DNA from: Mesorhizobium comanense
Lineage (GTDB): Bacteria > Pseudomonadota > Alphaproteobacteria > Rhizobiales > Rhizobiaceae
NCBI RefSeq assembly: GCF_005503535.1
Contig: NZ_SCNN01000017.1
Location: 1-64,000, forward strand
Length of the DNA: 64,000 nucleotides
Direction of reading: 5' to 3'
Below, piece after piece: positions 17,324-26,497 of the stretch; positions within the stretch are counted from its first letter, which is position 1; every line of letters starts with the position of its first letter. A program made the position numbers and the translations under genes. The notes beneath the pieces were generated by a model. The model ran no database searches and was not told the origin of the DNA. It worked only from the letters and a program-made list of their open reading frames with translations.

Positions 17324-18331
17324 ATGCAGGACCGAGCCAGCTTCGATTTCGACATGGCAGGGCACGACGCGGGCGCGCCGGTCACGCAGGTCGATATCAG
17401 TTCAGTCGTTCGCGTGGGGTCGAGGCTGGCGGCGTGGCGCGACGCGCTCAACAACTATTACTATCCTCTCGACCTTTCCACGCCCTCGACGGCCTTCAGT
17501 GTCGGCCATCTGTCGGTCCACGATGTCGCCGAAATCCGAATCGGCGTGCTCGACAGCGACCCCATGACGGTTACCCGCCGCCCGACCCATATCGGACGCA
17601 GCGACGACGACTTCTTCATGATGCCAATAACCGCCTCCAACAACCTCTACCTCACCCAGCGGACGCGCGACTGCCAGGTCCGGCCGGGCGACCTTGCGTT
17701 CATCGGCACCGGTGATCCCTACGTCTACGGCCAGCCCGAGCGCACCATGATCACGGCGCTGCGCCTGCCCGCCGCGATGCTGCGCGAAAGGGTGCCGTGG
17801 ATCGACGACATGACGGCGCGGCAATGCCAGCGCGAGCAGCCTCTCGTGCAGATGTTCCACGAGTTCCTGGGTTCGATCACGCGGCATGGATCGCATTTGA
17901 GCGGCCCGGAGGCGAAGTTCCTGCGGCACACTCTTTTCGACCTTCTGGCGCTGGCGGTAACTGTCCCGGGCGGCGCGCTGTCGGATGAGAGCTCCGTGCG
18001 CTTCGCCAACCGGCAGCGCATATTGCATTTCGTCGAGGAGCACATATCCGACAGGAATCTGGGCAGTTCGCTGATAGCGGCGCGGCTGGGCCTGTCGCCC
18101 CGTTACATCCAGAAGATCTTTGCCGAGCGCGGCGAGACGGTGACCGAGGTCATTCGCAGGCGGCGCGTCACCGAAGCGCAGCAATTGCTCAGGAACAGGA
18201 ACCTGCAAAGCAAGTCCGTCCAGGAGATTTCCTATCTGGCGGGATTCGCCGACCCGGCCTATTTCAGCCGGGTTTTTCGCCAGGAGACCTCGATGTCTCC
18301 CGGCGAATACCGCAAGCTTCATTCGGCCTGA
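17324..18331 (+). CDS. AraC-family transcriptional regulator
   Basis: Regulator of 335 residues. The N-terminal half (about 20-210) resembles the cupin-like AraC-binding-like domain, with a DLAFIGTGDPYVY segment. The C-terminal AraC DNA-binding domain has both helix-turn-helix units: SLIAARLGLSPRYIQKIFAE and, in the second, VQEISYLAGFADPAYFSRVF. ATG 17324 is chosen because GGGAA lies 7 bases upstream; a TTG at 17309 would add five residues. The gene converges on the hydantoinase operon with only 7 bp between stop codons, so it is a candidate regulator of that operon. Confidence 0.92.
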   Translation: MQDRASFDFDMAGHDAGAPVTQVDISSVVRVGSRLAAWRDALNNYYYPLDLSTPSTAFSVGHLSVHDVAEIRIGVLDSDPMTVTRRPTHIGRSDDDFFMMPITASNNLYLTQRTRDCQVRPGDLAFIGTGDPYVYGQPERTMITALRLPAAMLRERVPWIDDMTARQCQREQPLVQMFHEFLGSITRHGSHLSGPEAKFLRHTLFDLLALAVTVPGGALSDESSVRFANRQRILHFVEEHISDRNLGSSLIAARLGLSPRYIQKIFAERGETVTEVIRRRRVTEAQQLLRNRNLQSKSVQEISYLAGFADPAYFSRVFRQETSMSPGEYRKLHSA

Positions 18332-18338
18332 ACGGTTA

Positions 18339-20123
18339 TCAGGCGAGTTCCGCCCGCCGCCGGGCGGTCGCCGCCTCGTCGACACGCATCGTGTCGGGGT
18401 CGGTGCCGGAAAACACCACGCCGTAAATGTCGTTGGCGCGCTCCAGGGTTTCGTAGCGTTCGATCACGTCGATCAGCACGCGCCTGGGATCACGCTCCAG
18501 CGGACTTCCGTAGCCGCCGCCGCCGGCCTGGTTTCCCTTCACATACTCATCCCTGCGGATGTTCAGCACGGCGATGTTGGGCAGCTCTTCCTCCTGCCCG
18601 TTGGCGCCGACCTTCCAGTGCCTGCAGCGCAGGCCGTCGCCGCCGCCGCGAACCCCCTTGGGCGGATAGACCGTGCCGTCGCAGGGCCAGATGACGTCCA
18701 TCGGCTGTTCCTTGGGTCCGTAGGCCACCTCCATCGCCGGTGCGCCGCGAAACTTGCCGGCGCCGCCCGTGCCCTGCATCAGGCGCAGGAAGCGGATGGC
18801 GATGGGATGCTTGAGCTCGTCGATCTCGACGGAGTCGCGATACATCAGCCCGGCCGCGACCGGCAGCCCGTAGGTTATCCAGCCATCGGCATTGGGAGAA
18901 CCCGGTCCGCCGGCATTGGCCAGGAAGAGCTGGTTCACATAGGCCGAATTGTCGGCGCGATGGTCCTTGCCGGAGACGACGGCGCAGCCCGCCCCCATGC
19001 CCAGTCCTCCCTCCGCGAGGCCCCAGCCGTCACCAAGCTCGGCGAACGCCGATTGCACGATGTTGACCAGCCTGTCGGCGACATTGGTGGTGGCGACCGA
19101 ACAGCTGTGGGGAAATTTGGGGCGTCCCGCCACACAGCCGTCGCGCAGCTTCAGCCGGATCCGGCTGAACGACCCGAAGTTGCGGGGCACGGAGGTATCG
19201 AGGGCATTGAAGATGCCTGTGATGGTCGATGCGGAGGTGCACGCCTCGCTTTCGTTGAACCCGCATTCGACGTTGTCGACATTGTCGGTCAGGTCGATCT
19301 CGATGAGCGCCTTTTCCGGATCGATGTCTATCGCCACGTTCAGCGGAATGCCCTCGGGCAGGAGATCGCCGAACGGATCATGCGCCCCCGAATTCCTCAA
19401 CGTCACCTTGGGCAGCGTGCGAATCGCCTGGATCATCCGCTGTTCGGAATAGGCGAACCAGTGGCGCACGAACGCCTTGATCTGGTCCTTACCGTATTTG
19501 GCGCAGAGTTCCTTCAGCCGCCGCTCGGCGATCCGCGCCGCGCCGATGCCGGCGAGGAAATCGCCGTACCACTGATCCGGGACGCGTATGCGCGAACGGC
19601 ACATCCGCACGACATCCTCGACCATCTCATAGGCGCGCTGGATGCGCACCGCAGGGAAGATCAGCGCGCCCTCGGCGTACTGGTCCTTGGCTCCGGCCAT
19701 GTAGGTGGTCGGCAAGGCGTTGCCGATATCGGCCTGGTGAGCCTTGGCGACCGCCGTGAACAGATGCTCGCCGTCGACGAAGACCGGAACGAGATAGGTG
19801 TGATCCCCGGCATGGGTGTTGCCGCTATAGGGATCGTTGTGCAGGTAGCAGTCGCCTTCACTCAGCTCCGCGCCGGCGAAGTCGCACATGGCCTGCGTCT
19901 GCATATGGCTGCCGAAGATGTGGATCGGCAAACCCTCGGCCGAGGCCAGCAGCCGGTTGTCGCCGGTGCAGATCGAACAGCTGAAGTCGCGCGCGCCGTT
20001 GATGACGCCCGAACGGGCCGCGCGCAGCAAGGTGTTGGTCATTTCCCGGATGATGCCGTCGATGCGGTTGGAAATGATCGCCGTCATGTATGGGTCGAAA
20101 TCGATTTCTGTCATGTCGTTCAT
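18339..20123 (-). CDS. hyuB: Hydantoinase B/oxoprolinase family subunit (HyuB)
   Basis: A protein of 594 residues of the HyuB/oxoprolinase C-terminal family, the partner of HyuA in ATP-dependent opening of hydantoin or lactam rings (N-methylhydantoinase, 5-oxoprolinase) and in acetone carboxylase-like enzymes. Typical segments are FSCSICTGDNRLLA near the N-terminus, DCYLHNDPYSGNTHAGDH, and the Gly-rich GAPAMEVAYGP and GNQAGGGGYGSPLERDP near the C-terminus. It follows hyuA by 27 bp. No separate hydantoinase D or carbamoylase gene is nearby, so the exact substrate is open. Confidence 0.93.
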   Translation of the reverse strand: MNDMTEIDFDPYMTAIISNRIDGIIREMTNTLLRAARSGVINGARDFSCSICTGDNRLLASAEGLPIHIFGSHMQTQAMCDFAGAELSEGDCYLHNDPYSGNTHAGDHTYLVPVFVDGEHLFTAVAKAHQADIGNALPTTYMAGAKDQYAEGALIFPAVRIQRAYEMVEDVVRMCRSRIRVPDQWYGDFLAGIGAARIAERRLKELCAKYGKDQIKAFVRHWFAYSEQRMIQAIRTLPKVTLRNSGAHDPFGDLLPEGIPLNVAIDIDPEKALIEIDLTDNVDNVECGFNESEACTSASTITGIFNALDTSVPRNFGSFSRIRLKLRDGCVAGRPKFPHSCSVATTNVADRLVNIVQSAFAELGDGWGLAEGGLGMGAGCAVVSGKDHRADNSAYVNQLFLANAGGPGSPNADGWITYGLPVAAGLMYRDSVEIDELKHPIAIRFLRLMQGTGGAGKFRGAPAMEVAYGPKEQPMDVIWPCDGTVYPPKGVRGGGDGLRCRHWKVGANGQEEELPNIAVLNIRRDEYVKGNQAGGGGYGSPLERDPRRVLIDVIERYETLERANDIYGVVFSGTDPDTMRVDEAATARRRAELA

Positions 20124-20150
20124 GATTTCATCCTTCGCGGGCGCGATTTA

Positions 20151-22223
20151 TCAGGCGATTTCTAGGAGGTAGTGGCCGTTGCCGCTGACCGACACGGCCA
20201 TGTCGGGATAGACGACCAGCGTCGTCGTCGATTCCTCGACGATTGCCGGGCCCTGGACGCGGCTGCCGCGCACGAGGTCGGCGGCCTTGTAGATGGGAAC
20301 CTGGAGCGGCGTCTTTTCGCCGAAGAAGCAGGGCCGCACCGTCGCGCTCGGTTTCACCTGCGTGAACTCGACGCGCGGCGCCGGCACCGGCGGCTCGGAC
20401 AGCGCGACCTTGAGACGGGCCTTCCAGCTGACGGTCTCGATCGGGCTGTTCGGGTCGCGCACCGCGAAGACCCTCTCATGCACGTCATGGAAAGCGCCGA
20501 CATAGGCCGCGAGGTCGTCATCGCCGAAGAACCGGTCCGTCGGCAGCGGCGTGTCGAGCTCCCATATCTGGCCGAGATAGCGCGCCTCGCCGATTCGCTC
20601 TATGGCATAGGCATCGCCACGGCCCGGCAGCCTGCGGCGGAAGCCATGCAGCTTGTTCTCCAGGTCGTCGAGGACTTCGTTGACACGCACGGCGTCGAAG
20701 CGGTTGGAGAGCGTGACCAGGCTCTGCGCCTCTTCGGCGACGATGTTGGCGAACTGCATGCCCGAGGCGGAAAGCGCCGAAGCGCTGCTTGGCAGCACAA
20801 CCTTGTTGCAGCCAAGCTCCTTGGCGATCAGCATGATGTTGATGCCGGCCGCGCCGCCGCCCGCGACGATCGTGCTCTCGCGTGGATTGACGCCCTCGTT
20901 GATGGTGACGTCGCCGATCGCGCGCACCATGAGGTCGCTTGCAAGACCCAGGATCCGGAAGGCCGTTTCCTCGATCGTCAGGCCGATCCGCAACGCCACG
21001 CCGTGCACGGCCTGGCGCGCGGCCTCGACATCGAGCTTCATGCGGCCGCCGAGAAAATAGTCCGGATCGAAATATCCAAGCACGACCGCCGCGTCGGATA
21101 CGGTCGGCTTGGTGCCGCCGCGGCCGTAGCACGCCGGCCCGGGGACCGAGCCCGCCGACATCGGGCCGACGCGCATCAGGCCGCCATCGTCGATCCAGGC
21201 GATGGAGCCTCCCCCAGCGCCGATCGAGCGCATGTCCACGGCGGAGATGCCGAGCAGGTCGCCCGTGTAGCGGGGGCCGAGCCAGGTGTCGCGGCTGAAC
21301 GTCAGCCGGCCGTCGCGCACCACGCCGACGTCGAACGTCGTGCCGCCGGTGTCGCAAACGATGACGTCCTCGCCCATGCCTTCCACGGCGGAATAGGTTT
21401 TCGCCGCGATCGGCGCCATGGCCGGGCCCGATCCCACCGTGTAGATCGGCTTCTCGATCAGGGCATCGATGCTGCTGCAACCGCCCGCCGCCGTGCTGAC
21501 CAGCACTTCACCCTGATAGCCGGCCAAGCGCAGGTCGTCTTCGAGGTGGCGAAGATGCGCCTGCATCAGCGGCTTGAGCGAAGCGTCGATCGCCGTCGCC
21601 GAGGCGCGGCGATATTCGCGAACGACCGAAATCAACTGATGCGAAAGCGTATAGGGTGTTCCCGGCAGGATTTCTTCGATCAGGGCGCCCAGCTGGAGCT
21701 CGTGGGCGGGATCGGCGATCGACCAGAGAAGGCAGACCGCGATCGCCTCGAACTTCTGCTTGCCGAGTTCGCTGATCGTGCGGCGCGCCTGCTCGACGTT
21801 CAGGGGGACGACGGTCTGCCCCTCCGATCCGACCCGCTCCTCGATCTCGAACGTATGCCGCCGCGGAATATAGGGATGCGGATAGTCCTGCGAGAAGTCA
21901 TGCGGGTTGAACTTGCCGCCTTCCTTGAGCACCAGAATGTCGGGAAAGCCTTCGGTGGTCAGCAGCGCCGTCTTGGCCACGGTCTTGGTCACGATGGCAT
22001 TGGTCGCGCGGGTCGTGCCATAGATCAGCAGCGAGGTGTTCTCCAAGAGGTTCTCGAGCGATATCGCCATGTCCTGCGCGACGTTGACCATCGCGTTGCG
22101 CATGCCTTCGAAGATGCGGTCGGGCGTCGTCAGCGACTTGCCGATGGAGAAATTGCCGTTGCCGTCATTGACGACGACGTCGGTGAATGTTCCGCCTGTG
22201 TCGACGGAAATACGATAAGTCAT
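20151..22223 (-). CDS. hyuA: Hydantoinase A/oxoprolinase family subunit (HyuA)
   Basis: A protein of 690 residues of the HyuA/N-methylhydantoinase A family, the ATP-binding subunit. The N-terminal phosphate-binding loop is VDTGGTFTDVVV. GTTRATNAIVTK, EYRRASATAIDA, DTGGTTFDVGVV and SIGAGGGSIAWID are the ASKHA-type ATPase and hydantoinase A signatures. It sits between the NCS1-type permease (52 bp upstream) and hyuB (27 bp downstream) in one operon. The substrate is a hydantoin, lactam or related ring; this cannot be narrowed from sequence. Confidence 0.94.
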   Translation of the reverse strand: MTYRISVDTGGTFTDVVVNDGNGNFSIGKSLTTPDRIFEGMRNAMVNVAQDMAISLENLLENTSLLIYGTTRATNAIVTKTVAKTALLTTEGFPDILVLKEGGKFNPHDFSQDYPHPYIPRRHTFEIEERVGSEGQTVVPLNVEQARRTISELGKQKFEAIAVCLLWSIADPAHELQLGALIEEILPGTPYTLSHQLISVVREYRRASATAIDASLKPLMQAHLRHLEDDLRLAGYQGEVLVSTAAGGCSSIDALIEKPIYTVGSGPAMAPIAAKTYSAVEGMGEDVIVCDTGGTTFDVGVVRDGRLTFSRDTWLGPRYTGDLLGISAVDMRSIGAGGGSIAWIDDGGLMRVGPMSAGSVPGPACYGRGGTKPTVSDAAVVLGYFDPDYFLGGRMKLDVEAARQAVHGVALRIGLTIEETAFRILGLASDLMVRAIGDVTINEGVNPRESTIVAGGGAAGINIMLIAKELGCNKVVLPSSASALSASGMQFANIVAEEAQSLVTLSNRFDAVRVNEVLDDLENKLHGFRRRLPGRGDAYAIERIGEARYLGQIWELDTPLPTDRFFGDDDLAAYVGAFHDVHERVFAVRDPNSPIETVSWKARLKVALSEPPVPAPRVEFTQVKPSATVRPCFFGEKTPLQVPIYKAADLVRGSRVQGPAIVEESTTTLVVYPDMAVSVSGNGHYLLEIA

Positions 22224-22275
22224 TGTATTATCTCGTTTCTTGGACAGAGAAAACAGGCCTGACGCTTCGCCGGCG

Positions 22276-23640
22276 TCAGGCTGCGCGCTTCACGAACCAG
22301 TGGGGCTGGGCTTGCGTCAGCAGGCAGTAGTAGATGCCGGCCGCCACGATCGCGGTGGCGGGGGCCGAGAAGCTGGCGGTCAGTCCGCCCATCTGCTGCA
22401 GGACAACGCCGACGCCCGCGCCGGCGAACCATGCGGCCAGCCCGCATGGATTGAATGTCGGCACGCGGTCGCTGCGGTATTCCAGGGTTGCCCCGAACAT
22501 CTTTTCGTAGCGCGACGACAGGATGTGGGTCAGGGCGACCGCCACCCAGGCGACGACGAAGATGCCTTGATAGGCCAGCGCCTGGAGCAGGTAGGAAAAG
22601 ACGTCGGCGAGCATGAGGACATAGACGGCGGCGCCAACCAGCAGGGCCCACACCCATTTGGCGGACCGGGCGCCGAACAACTCGCCGAAGAAGGTCTCCA
22701 TGTTGACGGTGGCGAGATGGAAATTGGCCGTGTTGATGCGCGTCTGCGTCACCCACACGAACAGCAGGCCGGCAAGCCCCATCAGTTTCAGCAGGGCAAG
22801 CAGCACCGACACTTCCGACAGCGCCCCCTGCATCGGCACCGTGGCGACCAGGAATATGCCGAACAGCCCGTTGACGATCAGCGCCATCAGATAGAAAGGC
22901 GTGCCGAAATTGATCAGCGCGTGATAGCGCGCGTCTTCCTCGCGGCCGAAGCGGGCGTAGTCGAACGTGTACATCATCAAGATCCACACGCCCATGAAGT
23001 AGACGAAGCAATCCCACCAGCCGCCGGCGGGAGCGCCCCCTGCCGGCCCGAGCGACATCCACGCATTCGAGTAGCCATATTCGGCAATGGCCATCACCAC
23101 CGCCGCGACAAGGCCGATCAGGTAGAGCGGCAGCAGGACGCCGTTCAGCTTGTTGAGCCAGTTCTGGACCGAGCCCATGGTCAGCGGAACGCTGTAGAGG
23201 ATGACGATGAGCGCCGCCCATTCATAGGAGATCCGCGGGAAGACCGTGCTGATCCCCACGGCGATGACCGAACCTTCGAAGACCGCGTAGTAGATGGCGG
23301 TGGCGAAGAAGATCAGCGTGGCGAGAGCCGCGCCCGCATTGCCGAAAAGGATGCGCGAGAAGAGGCCGACCGACAGCCCGGTCTTGATGGCGTAACGGGC
23401 AATGACGGCGTTGATGACGGCGTACACCACCACCGACAACAGCATGCCGATGATGGCGTTCATGGCGCCAAAACCCTGCGCGAGGGCCGCCGCGACGACG
23501 AAATAGAAAACCGCGCTCGACACCGCCCACCAGGCCATCGTCAAGGCGCCTTTCGACATGCGCTGGTCGACCGGCACGGGCCGCGTCGAAAAATCGGAAT
23601 TCTCGGATTGAGTGGTATCGGAACGAGCCGTTGTAGCCAC
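22276..23640 (-). CDS. NCS1-type nucleobase/hydantoin permease (CodB/Mhp1-like)
   Basis: Membrane transporter of 454 residues with about twelve hydrophobic segments, resembling cytosine/purine/hydantoin symporters. Visible features are the FGAMNAIIGMLLS first broken helix, a GLFSRILFGNAG second helix and TRINTANFHLATVN. GTG 23640 is chosen because GGGAG lies 7 bases upstream and the following 30-odd polar residues lead straight into the first helix; the longer open frame upstream has no such support. It is the first gene of the operon with hyuA and hyuB and presumably imports their substrate. The 23641-23959 gap holds no further gene. Confidence 0.88.
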   Translation of the reverse strand: MATTARSDTTQSENSDFSTRPVPVDQRMSKGALTMAWWAVSSAVFYFVVAAALAQGFGAMNAIIGMLLSVVVYAVINAVIARYAIKTGLSVGLFSRILFGNAGAALATLIFFATAIYYAVFEGSVIAVGISTVFPRISYEWAALIVILYSVPLTMGSVQNWLNKLNGVLLPLYLIGLVAAVVMAIAEYGYSNAWMSLGPAGGAPAGGWWDCFVYFMGVWILMMYTFDYARFGREEDARYHALINFGTPFYLMALIVNGLFGIFLVATVPMQGALSEVSVLLALLKLMGLAGLLFVWVTQTRINTANFHLATVNMETFFGELFGARSAKWVWALLVGAAVYVLMLADVFSYLLQALAYQGIFVVAWVAVALTHILSSRYEKMFGATLEYRSDRVPTFNPCGLAAWFAGAGVGVVLQQMGGLTASFSAPATAIVAAGIYYCLLTQAQPHWFVKRAA

Positions 23641-23959
23641 AACTGTCTCCCATTGGTGCGTTGCAGCTTCCGCGCCGCCCTCTGGAACGGAAGCCAGGAA
23701 GATCGAAGCCGCTCGGGAGCTTGTGCTCCTTCTTGGCCGGCGCCGATCAGTGTCCGGGCAGACTATTCCGATTGCGCGGCGCCAGTTTTGGACGAAAGCG
23801 CCCGATTTCTTGGATTCCAGCGGCCGGCGCGGTGACAGGACGCGCATGGTTTCAACGCACACGGGCCAATCGCTCGCCCCTCCCACCCCATAGAGTCCGA
23901 GAACCCACCTATGCTAGCCTCCACCCGGCCGGCTAGAGCCCGGATCCGAGGGGCGCGTC

Positions 23960-24457
23960 ATGTTGGATCAGTGGAGCAACTTCTTCGTCATGGTGGGCGG
24001 CGGCGCGGCGGGGCTTGCCGGGCTGATCTTCGTCGCCATCTCGATCAATCCCGAACGCATCGTGCGCAACACGACGCACAAGAACCGGGCCATCAACATG
24101 CTGTCGGGCTTCAGCGCCATTTTCATGGCCTGCAGCCTGGCGCTTCTGGGCGGTCAGTATCTGCCGGCGCTCGGCCTCGAATGGCTTTTGCTGTGGCTCG
24201 TGGCGACATTCATCTTCGTCAGGGGCTATGTCGTCGCCATCATGTCGGGGATGAGTTCCATCGGGCTGACCGTGCCCCGGCTGGCGGGCGGCACGATCTG
24301 CTACCTGGCCGAAGTCGCGGGCGCGTTGCTGCTCGTTCTCGGCCGCACCGTCGGCCTTTACATCGCGGCGCTCGGAACCATCGTTTTGTTCGCCTTCCTG
24401 ATTTCGGGCGCGTGGCTGCTGATCATCGGTATCTACGAAGAGCCGGCCAAGGGATGA
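23960..24457 (+). CDS. Small multi-pass membrane protein, unknown
   Basis: A protein of 165 residues with four or five hydrophobic helices and a short N-terminus (MLDQWSNFFVMVGGGAAGLAGL) that leads straight into the first helix. GAGGGG lies 7 bases before the ATG. No catalytic motif is visible. It is divergent from the permease operon and followed after 142 bp by a DUF982 gene on the same strand. No family can be named; similar short membrane proteins are widespread hypothetical proteins in soil bacteria. Confidence 0.75.
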   Translation: MLDQWSNFFVMVGGGAAGLAGLIFVAISINPERIVRNTTHKNRAINMLSGFSAIFMACSLALLGGQYLPALGLEWLLLWLVATFIFVRGYVVAIMSGMSSIGLTVPRLAGGTICYLAEVAGALLLVLGRTVGLYIAALGTIVLFAFLISGAWLLIIGIYEEPAKG

Positions 24458-24599
24458 GCCGCGGGCCAGGCGCGGCAACAGCCAATCTCGATGTCCACGA
24501 AACCGGCAGCAGGCCGCAATGTCCGGGGTGCCGGGGATGAAAAGCATTCCGGCTGTCGATTTGCCTGGCTAAATCAGCGCCGGCGCACTATCTACAGCG

Positions 24600-24851
24600 A
24601 TGAGCAATCCTCGATTTGAAAATCCCATCCTCGTCCAGGCGGACTCCGCCGGGGGCACTTTCGAGATTGCGGATGTCCAGACCTGCAACGACTTCCTGTT
24701 GCGCCGGTGGCCCGGCAAGCGCGGCGACAAGCATCGGGCGGCGCTGCAGGCCTGCATGGACACGGCTTCCGGAAAGAAGCTTGCCTCGAATGCCCGAAAG
24801 GCTTTCTGGGCCGCGGCCCGCGAAGCAGGAATTCTGATCAATCCCGTCTGA
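24600..24851 (+). CDS. DUF982 domain protein
   Basis: A protein of 83 residues with the DUF982 pattern: a beta-rich N-terminus, then FLLRRWPGKRGDKHRAALQAC and an Ala-rich helix ending AAREAGILI. DUF982 proteins are small, of unknown function and strongly expanded in Rhizobium and Mesorhizobium. No good ribosome site is seen before the ATG. A second family member lies at 25384-25635 on the other strand. Confidence 0.82.
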   Translation: MSNPRFENPILVQADSAGGTFEIADVQTCNDFLLRRWPGKRGDKHRAALQACMDTASGKKLASNARKAFWAAAREAGILINPV

Positions 24852-24917
24852 CCCTCTGGGCGTTCATGCGCCGCTGAGGATGTATATCCCCAGCCGAGAC
24901 ACGGCCTCACGACGCTG

Positions 24918-25103
24918 CTACTTCTGCGGGGGCGCAACGCCGGTCGGCATGAAGTTCTTGCTCTCGATATCGACGATCCCACCGCAATTCAGACATTCCA
25001 TCTGACAGTGGGAGCGTATCCAGCCAACGCGCTTCTTGGCCTGATGTGAGCACCAGGGGCACTTTACATCGATTTCGAAGCTGTCGCTGGAGCGCGTCGT
25101 CAT
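24918..25103 (-). CDS. Small zinc-ribbon-like protein
   Basis: A protein of 61 residues with two Cys pairs, CPWC (residues 15-18) and CLNC (about 40-43), the spacing of a small zinc ribbon. Its ATG overlaps the stop of the preceding small gene 25100-25267 (ATGA), so the two are translated together. It has no further domain; a nucleic-acid or protein contact role is only a guess. Confidence 0.65.
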   Translation of the reverse strand: MTTRSSDSFEIDVKCPWCSHQAKKRVGWIRSHCQMECLNCGGIVDIESKNFMPTGVAPPQK

Positions 25104-25267
25104 TGCTCGCGGCTTACATCGGCCTCGGTTGGAGCACTGGTCTCTTCCTCGCCGGGAGAGAGCGTTTTTGCCTTCGTCGATTTCGATGCGAGCTTCGCTT
25201 CTTTCTTGGCTGCCTTGAGCTTGTCGCGCTGGCTGCGTTCGTACTGATAATTCGGCTTGATCGGCAT
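25100..25267 (-). CDS. Small basic/acidic hypothetical protein
   Basis: A 55-residue gene with an AGGA ribosome site 6 bases before the ATG and ATGA overlap with the zinc-ribbon gene. The product begins MPIKPNYQYERSQRDKLKAA, continues with Lys/Ala-rich helix (KKEAKLASKSTKAK) and ends in an acidic tail. I recall very similar short open frames in other rhizobia. The Lys-rich half suggests a nucleic-acid or ribosome contact; this is inference. Confidence 0.65.
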   Translation of the reverse strand: MPIKPNYQYERSQRDKLKAAKKEAKLASKSTKAKTLSPGEEETSAPTEADVSREQ

Positions 25268-25383
25268 TTACAATCCTGTCCTGGGCTAGTGGTCGGTTCG
25301 ATGGGCGCAGAGCCCATGGTGCGACGAGCCCTTCCAAATGAAGGTAGAACCGGATGGCTGGAGATACTCCGATACGGCTTGCG

Positions 25384-25635
25384 TCAGAGAATCTCGAGAG
25401 TCCGGTCGTAACAGATGCCCGCTTCCTTCAGCGCAGTCAGAAAGGCCAGGCTGGCCTGATCGATTGCGCCGTCTCCGTCGCAGCACTTCATCGCGTCCGT
25501 CCAGGCCGGACCGTCATGTCCAGGCCATTGTTCAAACAGGAAATCGGAGGCCTGCCGGAAGGATGCGATGATCACGAAGCCTGTGGGGCCGGGAATATAG
25601 ACCACCACGGGGGTTCGCAATTTTTTGATATCCAT
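25384..25635 (-). CDS. DUF982 domain protein, second copy
   Basis: A protein of 83 residues with the DUF982 pattern: VYIPGPTGFVIIASFRQASDFLFEQWP, then a central Cys pair and a C-terminal helix ending LKEAGICYDR. It is distant from the copy at 24600-24851, so the two are not a recent duplication. Function is unknown. Confidence 0.75.
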   Translation of the reverse strand: MDIKKLRTPVVVYIPGPTGFVIIASFRQASDFLFEQWPGHDGPAWTDAMKCCDGDGAIDQASLAFLTALKEAGICYDRTLEIL

Positions 25636-25759
25636 CTCGCATCGTACGCCGCATGGCGTGGAAAGACGAGCCCCGTGCGGGAATTCTTCGCCCGAAGCGG
25701 CTCAACGGCGTGCATGACCCGTCATCGACAAGGTCCGCCGTGCCGATACGCGCTAACCC

Positions 25760-25909
25760 TCAATGCCGCTTGAAATATTGCACCTCGCGCTCATGCTTCT
25801 CGGCCGCCTCGCGCGTTTCGAATGTTCCCAGGTTGCGCCTTTTGCCGGTCTTCTCGTCCTTCTTGCGCGAGTAAAGCCGGTACTTCCCGTCCTTGAGTTT
25901 GCGGGCCAT
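25760..25909 (-). CDS. Small basic hypothetical protein
   Basis: A 49-residue gene: MARKLKDGKYRLYSRKKD, then KTGKRRNLGTFETREAAEKHEREVQYFKRH at the C-terminus in pieces. The short strands with a basic turn followed by a helix resemble the N-terminal arm-binding fold of phage integrases, but there is no integrase here. GAGAG lies before the ATG. Small proteins of this kind recur in rhizobial genomes next to stress-type genes. Confidence 0.6.
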   Translation of the reverse strand: MARKLKDGKYRLYSRKKDEKTGKRRNLGTFETREAAEKHEREVQYFKRH

Positions 25910-25935
25910 CGCTCTCTCCCTTGAAAACGGAGACA

Positions 25936-25954
25936 GGCCCGGCTGTGCCGGGCC
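25936..25954 (-). terminator. GC-rich hairpin downstream of the PRC-barrel gene
   Basis: GGCCCGG (25936-25942) pairs with CCGGGCC (25948-25954) around a five-base loop. It is 56 bp beyond the stop of the minus-strand PRC-barrel gene. A T-rich stretch follows only a few bases later, so termination is plausible but not certain. Confidence 0.35.
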
Positions 25955-26009
25955 CGCCGCCTGATCTGTCGCGACCGCTTGAGCAAGACTTGCCCCGCGC
26001 CGCGCGGCA

Positions 26010-26294
26010 TCAATCCCGATGCGCGGGCATGGCCTTCAGCTGGTCCTTGGTCCAGTTGGTCACGGCATGCACATCGCCATCCTCGTCGCGCATGAAGTCG
26101 AGTTCGCGCGCGGCGACGGCGACCGGCTTGGCGCCGATGCCGAGGAAACCGCCGACATCGACGATCACCTGGCTGCCATGCAGATGGTCGACCGAGCCGA
26201 TCTTCTCGTCGTCGGGACCGTAGATGGTTGCGCCTTCCAGCGTGTCCGGGGTCAGTTCGGCGTCGGTCAGCCTGATGTGGTTGGTGTGGTCCAT
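26010..26294 (-). CDS. PRC-barrel domain protein
   Basis: A protein of 94 residues. The start at ATG 26294 is supported by AGGAGA 7 bases upstream. The PRC-barrel strands are visible in GATIYGPDDEKIGSVDHLHG and VIVDVGGFLGIGAKPVAV, followed by a short helix (WTKDQLKAMP). Soluble PRC-barrel proteins of this size are common in rhizobia next to general-stress genes. Function is unknown. Confidence 0.87.
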   Translation of the reverse strand: MDHTNHIRLTDAELTPDTLEGATIYGPDDEKIGSVDHLHGSQVIVDVGGFLGIGAKPVAVAARELDFMRDEDGDVHAVTNWTKDQLKAMPAHRD

Positions 26295-26497
26295 GGGCGC
26301 ATCTCCTGTTGGGTTGGACAGGAGGAACCTGCGAGAGCGACAACGGTTCCGGAGAAGATAGCGGGACTCCGGGAAAGATGGTGGCGAGGATCGGCGTGCC
26401 CTGGCAGGCAACTGTCGCGCCCGCCCACCCGATGAATCACTGCATCATCGGCTCGCCCGAACATATTGTTTTTAAAACGCCTTCGGAGTTGCGGCGC

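Noticed and set aside
18618..22262. Large plus-strand frames opposite hyuA and hyuB
   Set aside because: Shadows; the hydantoinase signatures are clear on the minus strand.
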